Origin: a virus
Virus record (IMG/VR): IMGVR_UViG_3300042881_004347
Span: 1 to 22,712 of that record
Strand: one strand, 5' to 3'
DNA: 22,712 bases
A program made the position numbers and the translations under genes. This document shows, piece by piece, positions 14,602 to 22,712 of this stretch; within the stretch, counting starts at the first letter, position 1, and the number at the start of each line of letters is the position of its first letter. Under the pieces are notes generated by a model, which was not told the origin of the DNA, searched no databases, and saw only the letters and a list, made by a program, of their open reading frames with translations.

Positions 14602-15489
14602 ATGGCAACTAGTGTATATTTTAATAATCAACGAGCAACCGTTGAGCAAAATCTTCTTGAAGATTTGATTATAGAATCAATTAAGAATCATGGTATAGAT
14701 GTTTACTATCTTCCTAGAGAATCACAATCATCAATTGATGAACTTTTTGGTGACGATCCAGTAAAATATTTTCGAAAAGCAATTAAGTTAGAGATGTATC
14801 TTGAATCTTTTCAAAATTATGAAGGTAATCAAGAATTTTTCTCTAAATTTGGTCTCGAAATTCAAGATACTGCTCGCCTTTGCGTTGCTCGAAGAAGATT
14901 TGAGCGTCAAGTTGCTTCAGTAATGGGTGCTGATCGAAGACTTCCAAAAGAAGGCGACCTAATTTATCTACCAATTCAATTTAAATTGATGGAGATTAAG
15001 TTTGTTCAAGAAGAAAAAAACTTCTTTCAATTAGGTAGAGATTCTATCAATCCATACATGTATGGATTAACTGTAGAAGCATTTAAGTATAATGGAGAGC
15101 TGCTACAAACTGGAACAGAAGAAATTGATCGTATTGCAGATCTACAAAGTAATGTTCTAGAATTAAATTTAAACGCTGGTGGCACAGGCACTTTCCAACG
15201 CTTTGAGGTTGTATATCAAGGGTCTAATCTTGCAACCGCGACAGCGAAAGCAATTGTTGCTGGTTGGAATCTACCGACACAAAAATTAAAAGTAAGAAAT
15301 GTAAAAGGCGCATTTGTAGGTGGCACTTTAGTTAAAGGCTCAACAAGTAATGCTCAGTGGACTCTAAACGCACCACCAGATTTACTTAACAATGTTAATG
15401 TAGGAAATATTGAGGATAATGATATAATTGAATCAGAGGCTGATGGAATTATAGATTTTACTGAGATTAATCCATTTGGTGAACCATAA
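14602..15489 (+). CDS. 14: Neck protein gp14 with an added beta domain
   Basis: This 295-aa protein matches T4 gp14 (256 aa), the second neck protein. Family features are the start ATSVYFNNQRATVEQNLLEDLIIESIKNHG, YYLPR, and the FSKFGLEIQDTARLCVARRRFE helix region. Residues about 194-257 (GTGTFQ to WTLN) form an additional domain with the pattern 'EVVYQGSNLATATAKAIVAGW...KLKVRNVKGAFVGG', which also occurs in gp15 of this phage and explains the extra length. The C-terminus is acidic and ends INPFGEP, as in relatives. Its TAA overlaps the next ATG by one base. Role: docking of head to tail. Confidence 0.9.
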   Translation: MATSVYFNNQRATVEQNLLEDLIIESIKNHGIDVYYLPRESQSSIDELFGDDPVKYFRKAIKLEMYLESFQNYEGNQEFFSKFGLEIQDTARLCVARRRFERQVASVMGADRRLPKEGDLIYLPIQFKLMEIKFVQEEKNFFQLGRDSINPYMYGLTVEAFKYNGELLQTGTEEIDRIADLQSNVLELNLNAGGTGTFQRFEVVYQGSNLATATAKAIVAGWNLPTQKLKVRNVKGAFVGGTLVKGSTSNAQWTLNAPPDLLNNVNVGNIEDNDIIESEADGIIDFTEINPFGEP

Positions 15490-16490
15490 TGTTATCTAAT
15501 ATTCACTTTTATCATCGTATAACTCGTAAAATGGTTGTTGCGTTTGGCACATTATTTAATAATATTCGTTTGGTTCGTTATAATAAGGCAGGAACTCAAG
15601 AAATTGAACGAATTAATGTTCCGTTGCAATACTCACAAAAAGAAAAGTTTTATCAACGCATAACGCAAGATCCAGAACTTACAAAAGAAGTTCAAATCAC
15701 ATTACCAAGAATGTCATTTGATTTAACATCAATAACATATGACCCAATGAGAAAAAGAAGTTTGTTTACTGAATCTTTTTCTCCCGAGACACAAACAACA
15801 ATAAAGTCGATTCGCACAACTCCATATAATTTTGATTTTGAATTAAATATCTATGTTCGTAACACTGAAGATGGCACTCAAATTATTGAACAAATTTTAC
15901 CATTCTTTAATCCAGACTACAATGTAACAATTGATGTTATAGGATTATCAGATCAAAAAGTTGATGTTCCATTTATATTGCAAAATATCTCATACAATGT
16001 TGACAGTGTTGGCGCACCAGATACAACAAGAATGATAATATGGACATTAACATTTACAGCAAAGGGTTATATGTTTGGTCCAATCCTATCTCGTAATATC
16101 ATTCGAAAGTCTACTGCAAATACATTCAATTCAATTTTTGAATTAGATGGTCTTCGTGAATTGACTATGAATGCAAATAGTGGCGTAGGAAACTATCAAA
16201 CTGGGGAAGTAGTGTTTGAGGGTCGATCATTAGATGCAGCAAATTCAACTGCAACAGTTAGTAGTTGGAGTAATACAACCAAAGTTCTTGTTGTATCTGA
16301 TGTTAATGGAGTTCTTGAAACAGGAAGAAATCTAACTGGCATAGTTACAAATACATCATATAAAATACAATCATTTAGCACAGCAGAAAATCAATTAGTT
16401 AATCTCTCAGTGGTTCCAACGCCAAATAATGCAAGTGCTCAAACTGCGTTTGGATTTGATGAAACAGTTATTGAGTTTCCAAATTTATAA
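15489..16490 (+). CDS. 15: Tail sheath stabiliser gp15 with an added beta domain
   Basis: This 333-aa protein matches T4 gp15 (272 aa), which caps the tail and stabilises the contractile sheath. The start IHFYHRITRKMVVAFGTLFNNIRLVRY and the block 'QITLPRMSFDLTSITYDPMRKR' are characteristic. Residues 231-295 (SGVGNYQTGEVVFEGRSL to SYKIQSF) carry the same kind of beta domain as gp14, placed near the C-terminus. The gene starts on the last base of the gp14 stop and ends 6 bases before gene 16. The long size compared with T4 is explained by the domain. Confidence 0.9.
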   Translation: MLSNIHFYHRITRKMVVAFGTLFNNIRLVRYNKAGTQEIERINVPLQYSQKEKFYQRITQDPELTKEVQITLPRMSFDLTSITYDPMRKRSLFTESFSPETQTTIKSIRTTPYNFDFELNIYVRNTEDGTQIIEQILPFFNPDYNVTIDVIGLSDQKVDVPFILQNISYNVDSVGAPDTTRMIIWTLTFTAKGYMFGPILSRNIIRKSTANTFNSIFELDGLRELTMNANSGVGNYQTGEVVFEGRSLDAANSTATVSSWSNTTKVLVVSDVNGVLETGRNLTGIVTNTSYKIQSFSTAENQLVNLSVVPTPNNASAQTAFGFDETVIEFPNL

Positions 16491-16496
16491 AATAAT

Positions 16497-16898
16497 ATGA
16501 GTGAAGTTGATAAAAATCTCTCTAATATTCTAAACACTGACTATATTCCTGTAGTAAGTGATAAAGAAACTAAATCGATGATTGTTCATCAGGATGATTC
16601 ACAAAATCCTGATGCAGATTACTCGCGTTCTAATTATTACAACCTTATCGAAAGGGGTAATGAGGCTTTGGATGGTATTCTTGAGGTAGCGAGAGAATCA
16701 CAGCATCCACGAGCATACGAAGTAGCAGCCAACATGATTAAGAATCTCTCTGATGTCACAGAGAAACTTATGATTCTTCAACGGCAACAACAAGAATTGC
16801 AACCAAAAGAGCAAGCACCAACAAATATTGCAATTGATAAAGCAGTGTTCATTGGATCTACAGCAGATCTATTGAAGCAAATAAAAAATGAATCTTAG
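16497..16898 (+). CDS. 16: Small terminase subunit gp16
   Basis: The 133-aa product is the likely small terminase (T4 gp16 is 164 aa), the DNA-recognition partner of the packaging motor. It has an acidic N-terminus, then DADYSRSNYYNLIERGNEALDGILEVARESQHPRAYEV, a helical oligomerisation region rich in charged residues, followed by MIKNLSDVTEKLMILQRQQQ. The C-terminus IGSTADLLKQIK resembles the part of gp16 that contacts gp17. The gene overlaps gene 17 by 11 bases. The call rests on pattern and place, between 15 and 17. Confidence 0.85.
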   Translation: MSEVDKNLSNILNTDYIPVVSDKETKSMIVHQDDSQNPDADYSRSNYYNLIERGNEALDGILEVARESQHPRAYEVAANMIKNLSDVTEKLMILQRQQQELQPKEQAPTNIAIDKAVFIGSTADLLKQIKNES

Positions 16899-18519
16899 AT
16901 CTAAACTAAAGCATTATCTTGGGAATCCCTCTTTAAAACGCATTAATATGCCAATGCAGCTCACGGAAGAACAAATCCGCGAGTATGTTAAATGCTCAAA
17001 AGATCCAATCTACTTTATCGAAAACTATGTAAAGATTATTACTCTTGACAAGGGTTTTGTGCAGATATCTTTGTATCCATTCCAAAAACAAGCAATTACA
17101 GATATTAATGATAATCGCCGCGTTATAGTAAAGGCAGGTCGTCAGGTCGGTAAGACTACGATGGTCGTTGGATATATCCTTTGGTATATTCTGTTTAATC
17201 AAGATAAATTTGTGGCTATCTTGGCAAATAAAGCACCAACAGCTCGCGAAATCTTAAACAGAGTTAAAATTGCGTATGAGGCATTACCACTTTGGATACA
17301 ACAGGGTGTAAAAGTATGGAACAAAGGTGACATTGAACTAGAAAATAACTGTCGTATAATGGCAACCTCTACTGCGTCAAGTGCGATTCGTGGTTACTCT
17401 ATCTCGTTGCTATATCTTGACGAGTTCGCATTCGTGCCAAGTAATATTGCTGATGAGTTCTTCACCTCTGTATACCCAACTATCTCTTCTGGTACACAGT
17501 CTAAAATTCTAATTTCTTCCACGCCAAATGGAATGAATCATTTTTACAGAATGTGGACTGAAGCAGTTGAAGGGCAAAGTGGATTTAAACATATTGAAGC
17601 CAACTGGCGACAGGTTCCAGGTCGTGATCAAGCATGGGCAGATGATCAAAGACGCATTCTTAAAGACGAAAAGTTTTTGCAGGAAATGGAATGCGAGTTT
17701 ATGGGGTCGGCGGGTACATTACTTTCTTCTGTAGCCTTAAAGTCCCTTGCATTTGTAAAACCAATACATCTTTCGGAAAATGGAATTAAAGTTTATCAAG
17801 CTCCGATTCCAGAGCACAATTATGTAATTATTGCTGATACTGCTCGTGGTAGAGGACTTGACTATTCTGCATTTAGTGTTATCGATGTTACAAGTATACC
17901 ATATAAACAAGTTTGTATATATAAGGATAATAACATCAGTCCTATTGTGTATCCATCAATTATTAGGCGTATGGGTGAATATTATAACTCAGCGTATGTA
18001 TTGATTGAAATTAATGATAATGGTCAGCAAGTCGTCGATTCTTTATTTGATGAGTATGAGTATGAAAATATTCTTTCTACAGTAGAGATTAAAGGAAAGA
18101 TTGCAGTTACATGGGGATACGGAAACAAGTCCTACCGAGGAGTTCGAACTACAAAATCTGTAAAGAGACTCGGTTGTTCTATCATGAAGAATCTTATAGA
18201 AGCGCAACAGCTCATTATACAAGATTTTGATACAATATCAGAACTTTCGACCTTTATATCGAATGGAACAAGTTTTGAGGCTGCAGAAGGAAGTCATGAC
18301 GATCTTGTTATGACTCTTGTTTTATTTGCATGGTTAACCAATCAAAAATTCTTCTCTGAGTTAACAAATACTGACATCAGATTAAAATTGTATGAAGAAC
18401 AGATGAAACAGATCGAAGAGGAGAGACTTCCTACATTTTTGGGTGGACATATCGATGTTGATCAAAATGACGGAAGTTATCTAGAAAATGGTGATATTTG
18501 GACGCCAGTAAATCACTAA
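16888..18519 (+). CDS. 17: Large terminase subunit gp17
   Basis: This 543-aa packaging motor (T4 gp17 is 610 aa) has an N-terminal ATPase and a C-terminal nuclease. Walker A is GRQVGKTT (84-91), Walker B is YLDEF with D178 and catalytic E179, and the coupling motif is SSTPNG (210-215). The RNase H-like nuclease carries D317 (IIADTARGRGLDYSAF), E374 (LIEINDNGQ) and D471/D472 (GSHDDLVMTL). All expected catalytic residues are present. The ATG overlaps gene 16 with only a weak ribosome binding site; M21 (MPMQLTEEQI) is an alternative start. It cuts concatemeric DNA and pumps it through the portal, encoded at 20941. Confidence 0.95.
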   Translation: MNLRSKLKHYLGNPSLKRINMPMQLTEEQIREYVKCSKDPIYFIENYVKIITLDKGFVQISLYPFQKQAITDINDNRRVIVKAGRQVGKTTMVVGYILWYILFNQDKFVAILANKAPTAREILNRVKIAYEALPLWIQQGVKVWNKGDIELENNCRIMATSTASSAIRGYSISLLYLDEFAFVPSNIADEFFTSVYPTISSGTQSKILISSTPNGMNHFYRMWTEAVEGQSGFKHIEANWRQVPGRDQAWADDQRRILKDEKFLQEMECEFMGSAGTLLSSVALKSLAFVKPIHLSENGIKVYQAPIPEHNYVIIADTARGRGLDYSAFSVIDVTSIPYKQVCIYKDNNISPIVYPSIIRRMGEYYNSAYVLIEINDNGQQVVDSLFDEYEYENILSTVEIKGKIAVTWGYGNKSYRGVRTTKSVKRLGCSIMKNLIEAQQLIIQDFDTISELSTFISNGTSFEAAEGSHDDLVMTLVLFAWLTNQKFFSELTNTDIRLKLYEEQMKQIEEERLPTFLGGHIDVDQNDGSYLENGDIWTPVNH

Positions 18520-18531
18520 AAACCTCATTTT

Positions 18532-18539
18532 ACTAAATA
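18532..18539 (+). promoter_or_regulatory. T4-like late promoter ACTAAATA before gene 18
   Basis: ACTAAATA lies in the 61-base gap between genes 17 and 18, 41 bases before the ATG. CAGGAG (18568-18573) is a strong ribosome binding site, fitting a major structural protein. Confidence 0.6.
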
Positions 18540-18580
18540 AACCGTATATTTCTTAATCTCCATTTAACAGGAGCAAAAAC

Positions 18581-20272
18581 ATGGCTTTTCTAGTATCACC
18601 AGGCGTGAATGTATCCGAGATTGATGCAACCACAGTTGTACCATCAGTTTCCACATCCACTGGCGCAGTCGCTGGCGCGTTTCAGTGGGGTCCAATCGAT
18701 GTTGCCCGTTTAGTCAGCTCAGAAGATGAGCTCGTTCAAGTGTTTGGCAAACCAGATTCAACAACTGCATTAACTTTCTTCACTGCTGCAAATTTCCTTG
18801 CGTATAGCAGCAGTCTATTTGTATCTCGAGCTGACGCAGCAACTCTAAACACTGCGATAGCTCTAAACGTTGCTGCTAATACTTTTGCAAGTAATGTTAA
18901 GATTCGCAATGAAGATCACTACTTTAATAGTTTCTACACTGCAACAAATGCAAACGTTGCTGTAGCAGCTCGTTATCCTGGTTCACTAGGTAACTCATTA
19001 AAGGTTGCATTTTGTGCGAATGCAAACGCTGTAGCATTCTCAACTTGGACATATGCTCCATTTTTCGATGCTGCTCCTGGTACTTCACCGTTTGTTGCTG
19101 CGAAATTTAAGTCAGATGCGAATGATGAAATGCATATCGCAATTATCGACGAAGATGGTCTAATCACTGGTACTGCAAACACTGTTCTAGAAAGATATTC
19201 AAACGTTTCGAAAGCAACAAACGCTAAAGGTGAGTCTGGTCAAAGCATTTATTGGGTTGATGTTCTCTATAATAACTCAAAATGGGTATATGGATTAGGT
19301 CAAAACAATGCAACATGGGGCGTTGCTGCTAATGCAAGCCACTCATTTGCTGGCGAAAATATAAATGGCATCTCTTTTGTACAAGGTGTGGATGCTACAC
19401 CGACTGATGGTAATGTTCAAATTGCCTACCAACAGTTTGCGAGCTCTGAAAATGTTGATATTAGTCTTGTAATGACAGCAGGTCATTCATCAACGGTTGC
19501 AGCAAATACTATCTCTCTTTCTGACGGTCGCCGCGACTGTGTGACATTTGTGTCACCTACTCTCGCAAACGTTCAGGCTGCTGATCCAGTAACAGCAATT
19601 ACTAATTTCCGCAATTCTCTTACATCAACTTCGTTTGCTGTACTAGATAGTGGCTGGAAGTATCAATACGACAAATATAATGATGTCTATCGATACATAC
19701 CACTAAATGGTGATATTGCTGGTCTCTGCGCTCGCACAGATCTAGATCGCGATCCATGGTTCTCACCAGCTGGATTTAATCGTGGTCAATTAAGAAATGT
19801 GGTTAAACTTGCATTTAATCCAAATCAAGCACAACGAGACACGCTATACAAGGCAGGTGTAAATCCTGTTGTTTCGTTCCCAGGAGAAGGCACTGTTCTG
19901 TTTGGTGATAAAACACTATTAACACGACCAAGTGCGTTTGATCGTATTAATGTTCGTCGTTTGTTTATCGTTCTCGAGAAGGCAATCAGCAGAGCAGCGA
20001 AGGCAAGCCTCTTTGAATTCAATGATGAGTTTACAAGAGCACAATTTATTAATCTTGTTGAGCCATTCCTACGATTAGTGCAGGGTCGTCGCGGCATCTA
20101 TGACTTCCGTGTTGTTTGTGACGAAACAAATAATAGTCCAGAAGTTGTTGACCGCAACGAATTTATCGGTGACATCTACATCAAACCAGCTAAAGCAATC
20201 AACTACATACAGTTGAACTTTGTTGCTGTTCGTACTGGTGTTGCCTTCGATGAAATCGTTGGTCGTTTCTAA
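18581..20272 (+). CDS. 18: Tail sheath protein gp18
   Basis: This 563-aa protein is the contractile tail sheath subunit (T4 gp18 is 659 aa). The start MAFLVSPGVNVSEIDATTVVPSVSTSTGA is diagnostic, and the C-terminal part has SLFEFNDEFTRAQFINLVEPFLRLVQGRRGI, with the ending YIKPAKAINYIQLNFVAVRTGV typical of the handshake domain that links subunits. The middle, about residues 100-300, is the variable surface domain and is Ala/Asn/Ser-rich. It has its own late promoter and the strongest ribosome binding site in the block, expected for about 140 copies per virion. It acts with gp19 and gp15. Confidence 0.95.
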   Translation: MAFLVSPGVNVSEIDATTVVPSVSTSTGAVAGAFQWGPIDVARLVSSEDELVQVFGKPDSTTALTFFTAANFLAYSSSLFVSRADAATLNTAIALNVAANTFASNVKIRNEDHYFNSFYTATNANVAVAARYPGSLGNSLKVAFCANANAVAFSTWTYAPFFDAAPGTSPFVAAKFKSDANDEMHIAIIDEDGLITGTANTVLERYSNVSKATNAKGESGQSIYWVDVLYNNSKWVYGLGQNNATWGVAANASHSFAGENINGISFVQGVDATPTDGNVQIAYQQFASSENVDISLVMTAGHSSTVAANTISLSDGRRDCVTFVSPTLANVQAADPVTAITNFRNSLTSTSFAVLDSGWKYQYDKYNDVYRYIPLNGDIAGLCARTDLDRDPWFSPAGFNRGQLRNVVKLAFNPNQAQRDTLYKAGVNPVVSFPGEGTVLFGDKTLLTRPSAFDRINVRRLFIVLEKAISRAAKASLFEFNDEFTRAQFINLVEPFLRLVQGRRGIYDFRVVCDETNNSPEVVDRNEFIGDIYIKPAKAINYIQLNFVAVRTGVAFDEIVGRF

Positions 20273-20278
20273 TAAATA
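20271..20278 (+). promoter_or_regulatory. T4-like late promoter AATAAATA before gene 19
   Basis: AATAAATA overlaps the gene 18 stop codon and lies 27 bases before the gene 19 ATG. AGGAGA at 20295-20300 is its ribosome binding site. Confidence 0.6.
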
Positions 20279-20305
20279 GACTAAAGATAAAGTCAGGAGA
20301 AAACA

Positions 20306-20887
20306 ATGGCTTTTAATGTAAATCAATTTCGTACTCAATTACAGGGTGATGGCGCTCGTCCAAATCTATTTGAGGTCGAATTAAATTTTCCTTCATATGT
20401 AACGGGAAGAGCAATATCTACTGCGAAATCAACATTCATGGTTAAAACTGCTGCTCTTCCAGGGTCAACAGTTGGAATGGTTACAGTGCCTTACTTCGGT
20501 CGCGAAGTAAAGGTTGCTGGTAATCGTACTTTTGCTGATTGGTCAGTAACGATTTTAAACGATGAAGATTTCGGAATTCGTAATTCGATGGAATCATGGG
20601 TTCGCGGTATTAATGAAAATGTTACAAATCTTCGCTCAGCAACAGCAAGAACATCACAGCAATATGGTGTTGATGCCACTGTAACTCAGTATGGTAAAGG
20701 AGGTCAAAGACTCAAGAGATATCGTTTAGTTGGTATGTTCCCAACAGATATTTCTCAAATTGATCTAGACTGGGGTTCAAACGACACGATTGAAGAATAC
20801 ACAGTCAACTTTGCTTATCAGTACTGGGAATCAATTGATCGTGGTGTTACAACGTCTCTAGTAACACCAGTTGAATCGCTATTCTAA
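20306..20887 (+). CDS. 19: Tail tube protein gp19
   Basis: This 193-aa protein is the tail tube subunit, around which gp18 assembles (T4 gp19 is 163 aa). Family features are the start NVNQFRTQLQGDGARPNLFEVELNFP, 'FMVKTAALPGSTVG', 'VPYFGREVKVAGNRTFADWSVTILNDEDFGIRNSMESW', and the C-terminal 'RYRLVGMFPTDISQIDLDWGSNDTIEEYTVNFAYQYWE'. The late promoter and AGGAGA give it a separate transcript start between gene 18 and gene 20. The gene is followed by a late-promoter-like site and a terminator-like hairpin. Confidence 0.95.
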   Translation: MAFNVNQFRTQLQGDGARPNLFEVELNFPSYVTGRAISTAKSTFMVKTAALPGSTVGMVTVPYFGREVKVAGNRTFADWSVTILNDEDFGIRNSMESWVRGINENVTNLRSATARTSQQYGVDATVTQYGKGGQRLKRYRLVGMFPTDISQIDLDWGSNDTIEEYTVNFAYQYWESIDRGVTTSLVTPVESLF

Positions 20888-20890
20888 ATA
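20883..20890 (+). promoter_or_regulatory. T4-like late promoter TCTAAATA overlapping the gene 19 stop
   Basis: TCTAAATA spans the gene 19 stop codon and lies 50 bases before the gene 20 ATG. A transcript from here would begin almost at the hairpin at 20899-20920, so it may be chance, or the hairpin may form the 5' end of the gene 20 message. Confidence 0.4.
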
Positions 20891-20898
20891 TAGTGTGT

Positions 20899-20925
20899 TG
20901 GGGGAGGATATCCTCCCCCATTTTT
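20899..20925 (+). terminator. Rho-independent terminator between genes 19 and 20
   Basis: A perfect 22-base inverted repeat (half-site TGGGGGAGGAT) at 20899-20920 can form a 9-bp GC-rich stem with an ATAT loop, followed by TTTTT at 20921-20925. This is the classic terminator layout. It should end or reduce the late transcripts of genes 18 and 19. GGAG for gene 20 follows at 20931-20934, outside the stem. Confidence 0.8.
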
Positions 20926-20940
20926 ATAATGGAGTAATAT

Positions 20941-22509
20941 ATGGCGCAGTCAATTAATCTATTCGGTTTCGAAATTACTCGCACAAAACCAGAAGGTGCG
21001 CCACAGCAGCTTCAACCTCAAGTTTCTACACCTGTTTCTGATGATGGTGCAATAACAGTAACTGCTGGTGGATATTTTGGCACTTATCTTGATTTAGAAG
21101 CAAGTTTTAAAAACGAAAATGATCTAGTCACTCGTTATCGCGAGATGGCGATGCAACCAGAACTTGAATCTGCAATTGATGAAATCGTAAATGAATCAAT
21201 TGTGCACGATGTTACAGGTAAATCTGTTACAATCATAGTTGACGATCTAGAACAACCAGAAAATGTAAAAGAAATGATCCGTGAAGAATTTCAAAATGTT
21301 CTTCGCATGTTAGACTTCTCAAACATGGGATCAGATATTTTTCGTGGGTGGTATATCGATGGAAGACTATTTTACCAAGTTTTGATCGATGAAAAAAATC
21401 CAAGAATGGGAATTCAAGAACTAGTTTATATCGATCCTCGCAAAATTAAAAAAGTTCGAACAGTTATTAAAAAGAAAGATCCTCGCACAAAGATCGAAGT
21501 TATCGATGGATATCAAGAATTCTATGTGTTCAATGACAAGGCAACTGTGCAAGGGCAAACATTAATCACACAAGTAAATGATACTTCGGTTAAAATTGCC
21601 ACTGATGCAATCGTGAATATTAATTCTGGATTACTCGATGCAAAACGACAAATGGTATTGTCTCATGTTCACAAAGCAATAAAACCTCTTAACCAGCTTC
21701 GTATGGTCGAAGATGCTGTCGTAATTTATCGTTTGTCTCGTGCTCCAGAGCGTCGTGTATTTTATATCGATGTTGGAAACATGCCATCGAAAAAGGCAGA
21801 GCAGTATCTTCGTGATATTATGACGAAGTTCCGTAACAAGGTTGTGTATGATTCTTCAACTGGCGAAGTCAAAGACGATCGCAAGTTTATGTCAATGATG
21901 GAAGATTTTTATATTCCACGACGTGGTGAAGGAAAGGCAACAGAAATTACTACTCTTCCTGCAGGTCAAAATCTCGGAGAGTTGTCTGATGTTCGCTACT
22001 TTGAAAATAAATTATACAAAGCATTAAATGTTCCTATTTCTCGTTTAGAAACACAGACAGGATTCTCTCTTGGTCGTTCAACAGAGATTACAAGAGATGA
22101 ACTAAAATTTTCAAAATTTGTCGACCGTTTAAGAAATAGATTTACTATTTTATTCGATGAATTGATGAAGCGTCAATTATCTTTAAAAGGTATTTGTTCT
22201 ATCGATGAATGGGAAACATTAAAAGAAAAGATTCACTACGATTTTCTCAAAGATAATAATTTTTCTGAGTTAAAAGAAGCAGAACTTATGAGTGCTCGTT
22301 TACAACTTATGGCGCAAATTGATCCGTATGTTGGAACATACTATTCAAAAGCGTATGTTAAGAAACATGTATTACATTTTGACGAGGAAGGCATTAAACG
22401 AATGGATGTAGAAATTGCTGAAGAGCAAGCAGAAAATCCTCTACCAGAGACTAGTGCTGAACCAAATTCAAGTGTTGATCAAGCATTTCAATCAGAAATT
22501 ACTAAATAA
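20941..22509 (+). CDS. 20: Portal vertex protein gp20
   Basis: The 522-aa protein is the portal (T4 gp20 is 524 aa), forming the dodecameric ring through which gp17 packages DNA and on which the prohead starts. Diagnostic segments are LVTRYREMAMQPELESAIDEIVNESIV, 'GRLFYQVLID', 'ELVYIDPRKIKKVR', 'VVIYRLSRAPERRVFYIDVGNMPSKKAEQYL', 'MMEDFYIPRRGEGKATEI', and 'LPAGQNLGELSDVRYFENKLYKALNVP'. The length and whole order agree with the family. GGAG lies 6 bases before the ATG. The C-terminus is acidic and Glu/Ser-rich. The final codons contain the late promoter of the next gene. Confidence 0.96.
   Translation: MAQSINLFGFEITRTKPEGAPQQLQPQVSTPVSDDGAITVTAGGYFGTYLDLEASFKNENDLVTRYREMAMQPELESAIDEIVNESIVHDVTGKSVTIIVDDLEQPENVKEMIREEFQNVLRMLDFSNMGSDIFRGWYIDGRLFYQVLIDEKNPRMGIQELVYIDPRKIKKVRTVIKKKDPRTKIEVIDGYQEFYVFNDKATVQGQTLITQVNDTSVKIATDAIVNINSGLLDAKRQMVLSHVHKAIKPLNQLRMVEDAVVIYRLSRAPERRVFYIDVGNMPSKKAEQYLRDIMTKFRNKVVYDSSTGEVKDDRKFMSMMEDFYIPRRGEGKATEITTLPAGQNLGELSDVRYFENKLYKALNVPISRLETQTGFSLGRSTEITRDELKFSKFVDRLRNRFTILFDELMKRQLSLKGICSIDEWETLKEKIHYDFLKDNNFSELKEAELMSARLQLMAQIDPYVGTYYSKAYVKKHVLHFDEEGIKRMDVEIAEEQAENPLPETSAEPNSSVDQAFQSEITK
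22502..22509 (+). promoter_or_regulatory. T4-like late promoter CTAAATAA inside the end of gene 20
   Basis: CTAAATAA overlaps the last codons and stop of gene 20. The TAAATA core ends 16 bases before the next ATG, which is close but leaves space for AGGAGA (22513-22518). Confidence 0.45.
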
Positions 22510-22524
22510 ATTAGGAGAAAAATT

Positions 22525-22712
22525 ATGGAAAGTTATGAACTAATTGATGCGGCGTTAAATCAAGATAAAGAAACATTTGCAGCTGTTTTTCAGTCTGCAA
22601 TTGCAAGTAAAGTTACTGACGCATTAGAAGTTAAAAAAGTTGAGATTGCCTCAACACTTATTGTGCCAGAAGTAGAAGTAGGAACAGATGAACTTGAAAC
22701 AACTGAAGTTGA
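22525..22712 (+). CDS. Prohead core (scaffold) protein, gp67-like (partial)
   Basis: The first 62 residues of a small protein are seen before the window ends: MESYELIDAALNQDKETFAAVF then SAIASKVTDALEVKKVEIASTLIV, followed by an acidic Glu/Val/Thr-rich stretch. It follows the portal gene, the place of the gene 67 prohead core protein in T4-like phages, and the helical start with 'ALEVKKVEIASTL' resembles what I recall in marine T4-like relatives. AGGAGA at 22513-22518 supports the start. The C-terminus is not seen, so the call is tentative. Confidence 0.6.
   Translation, partial: MESYELIDAALNQDKETFAAVFQSAIASKVTDALEVKKVEIASTLIVPEVEVGTDELETTEV

Noticed and set aside
1-22712. tRNA genes, integrase or attachment sites
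   Set aside because: No cloverleaf-like sequence, recombinase or transposase was recognised in the window; the content is that of a virulent T4-like phage.

Overview
The window is a piece of a T4-like (myovirus) phage genome. Every gene is on the + strand, genes are packed with overlaps of 1 to 12 bases or very short gaps, and the DNA is AT-rich. The right half keeps the T4 gene order for neck, tail-sheath stabiliser, terminase, sheath, tube, portal and prohead core (genes 13-14-15-16-17-18-19-20-67). Fibre proteins with collagen-like and Tyr/Asn-rich repeats, 2-oxoglutarate oxygenases and low-GC codon use suggest a marine phage of the cyanophage/pelagiphage type. The host cannot be fixed from the sequence, and no tRNA, integrase or insertion sequence was seen.

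Layout. 1-204: the 3' end of an unidentified gene, then a 32-codon mini-ORF whose C-terminus matches the next gene. 248-2233: a 661-aa Tyr/Asn/Pro-rich repeat protein, probably a virion fibre. 2297-5338: a cassette of a PKHD-type Fe(II)/2OG oxygenase, two related proteins of unknown function and a GlcNAc-transferase-like enzyme, headed by an exact consensus sigma70 promoter. 5339-10722: two small beta-rich proteins and a 1494-aa collagen-like fibre protein that carries two cupredoxin-like domains and two copies of another domain in A-B-B-A order. 10760-13811: a GT-B glycosyltransferase, a putative glycosyltransferase, a second oxygenase-like protein (DUF6445 type) and a GT-A glycosyltransferase. 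13842-22712: the conserved T4-like morphogenesis block.

How the genes may work together. The conserved block makes the head-tail connector, packaging motor, tail and portal. The accessory block makes long fibre-like proteins and, on both sides of them, enzymes able to hydroxylate and glycosylate. A reasonable hypothesis, not shown by the sequence, is that these enzymes modify the fibres or other virion or host surfaces. Transcription units appear to be headed by T4-like late promoters with a TAAATA core. One strong terminator-like hairpin lies between genes 19 and 20.
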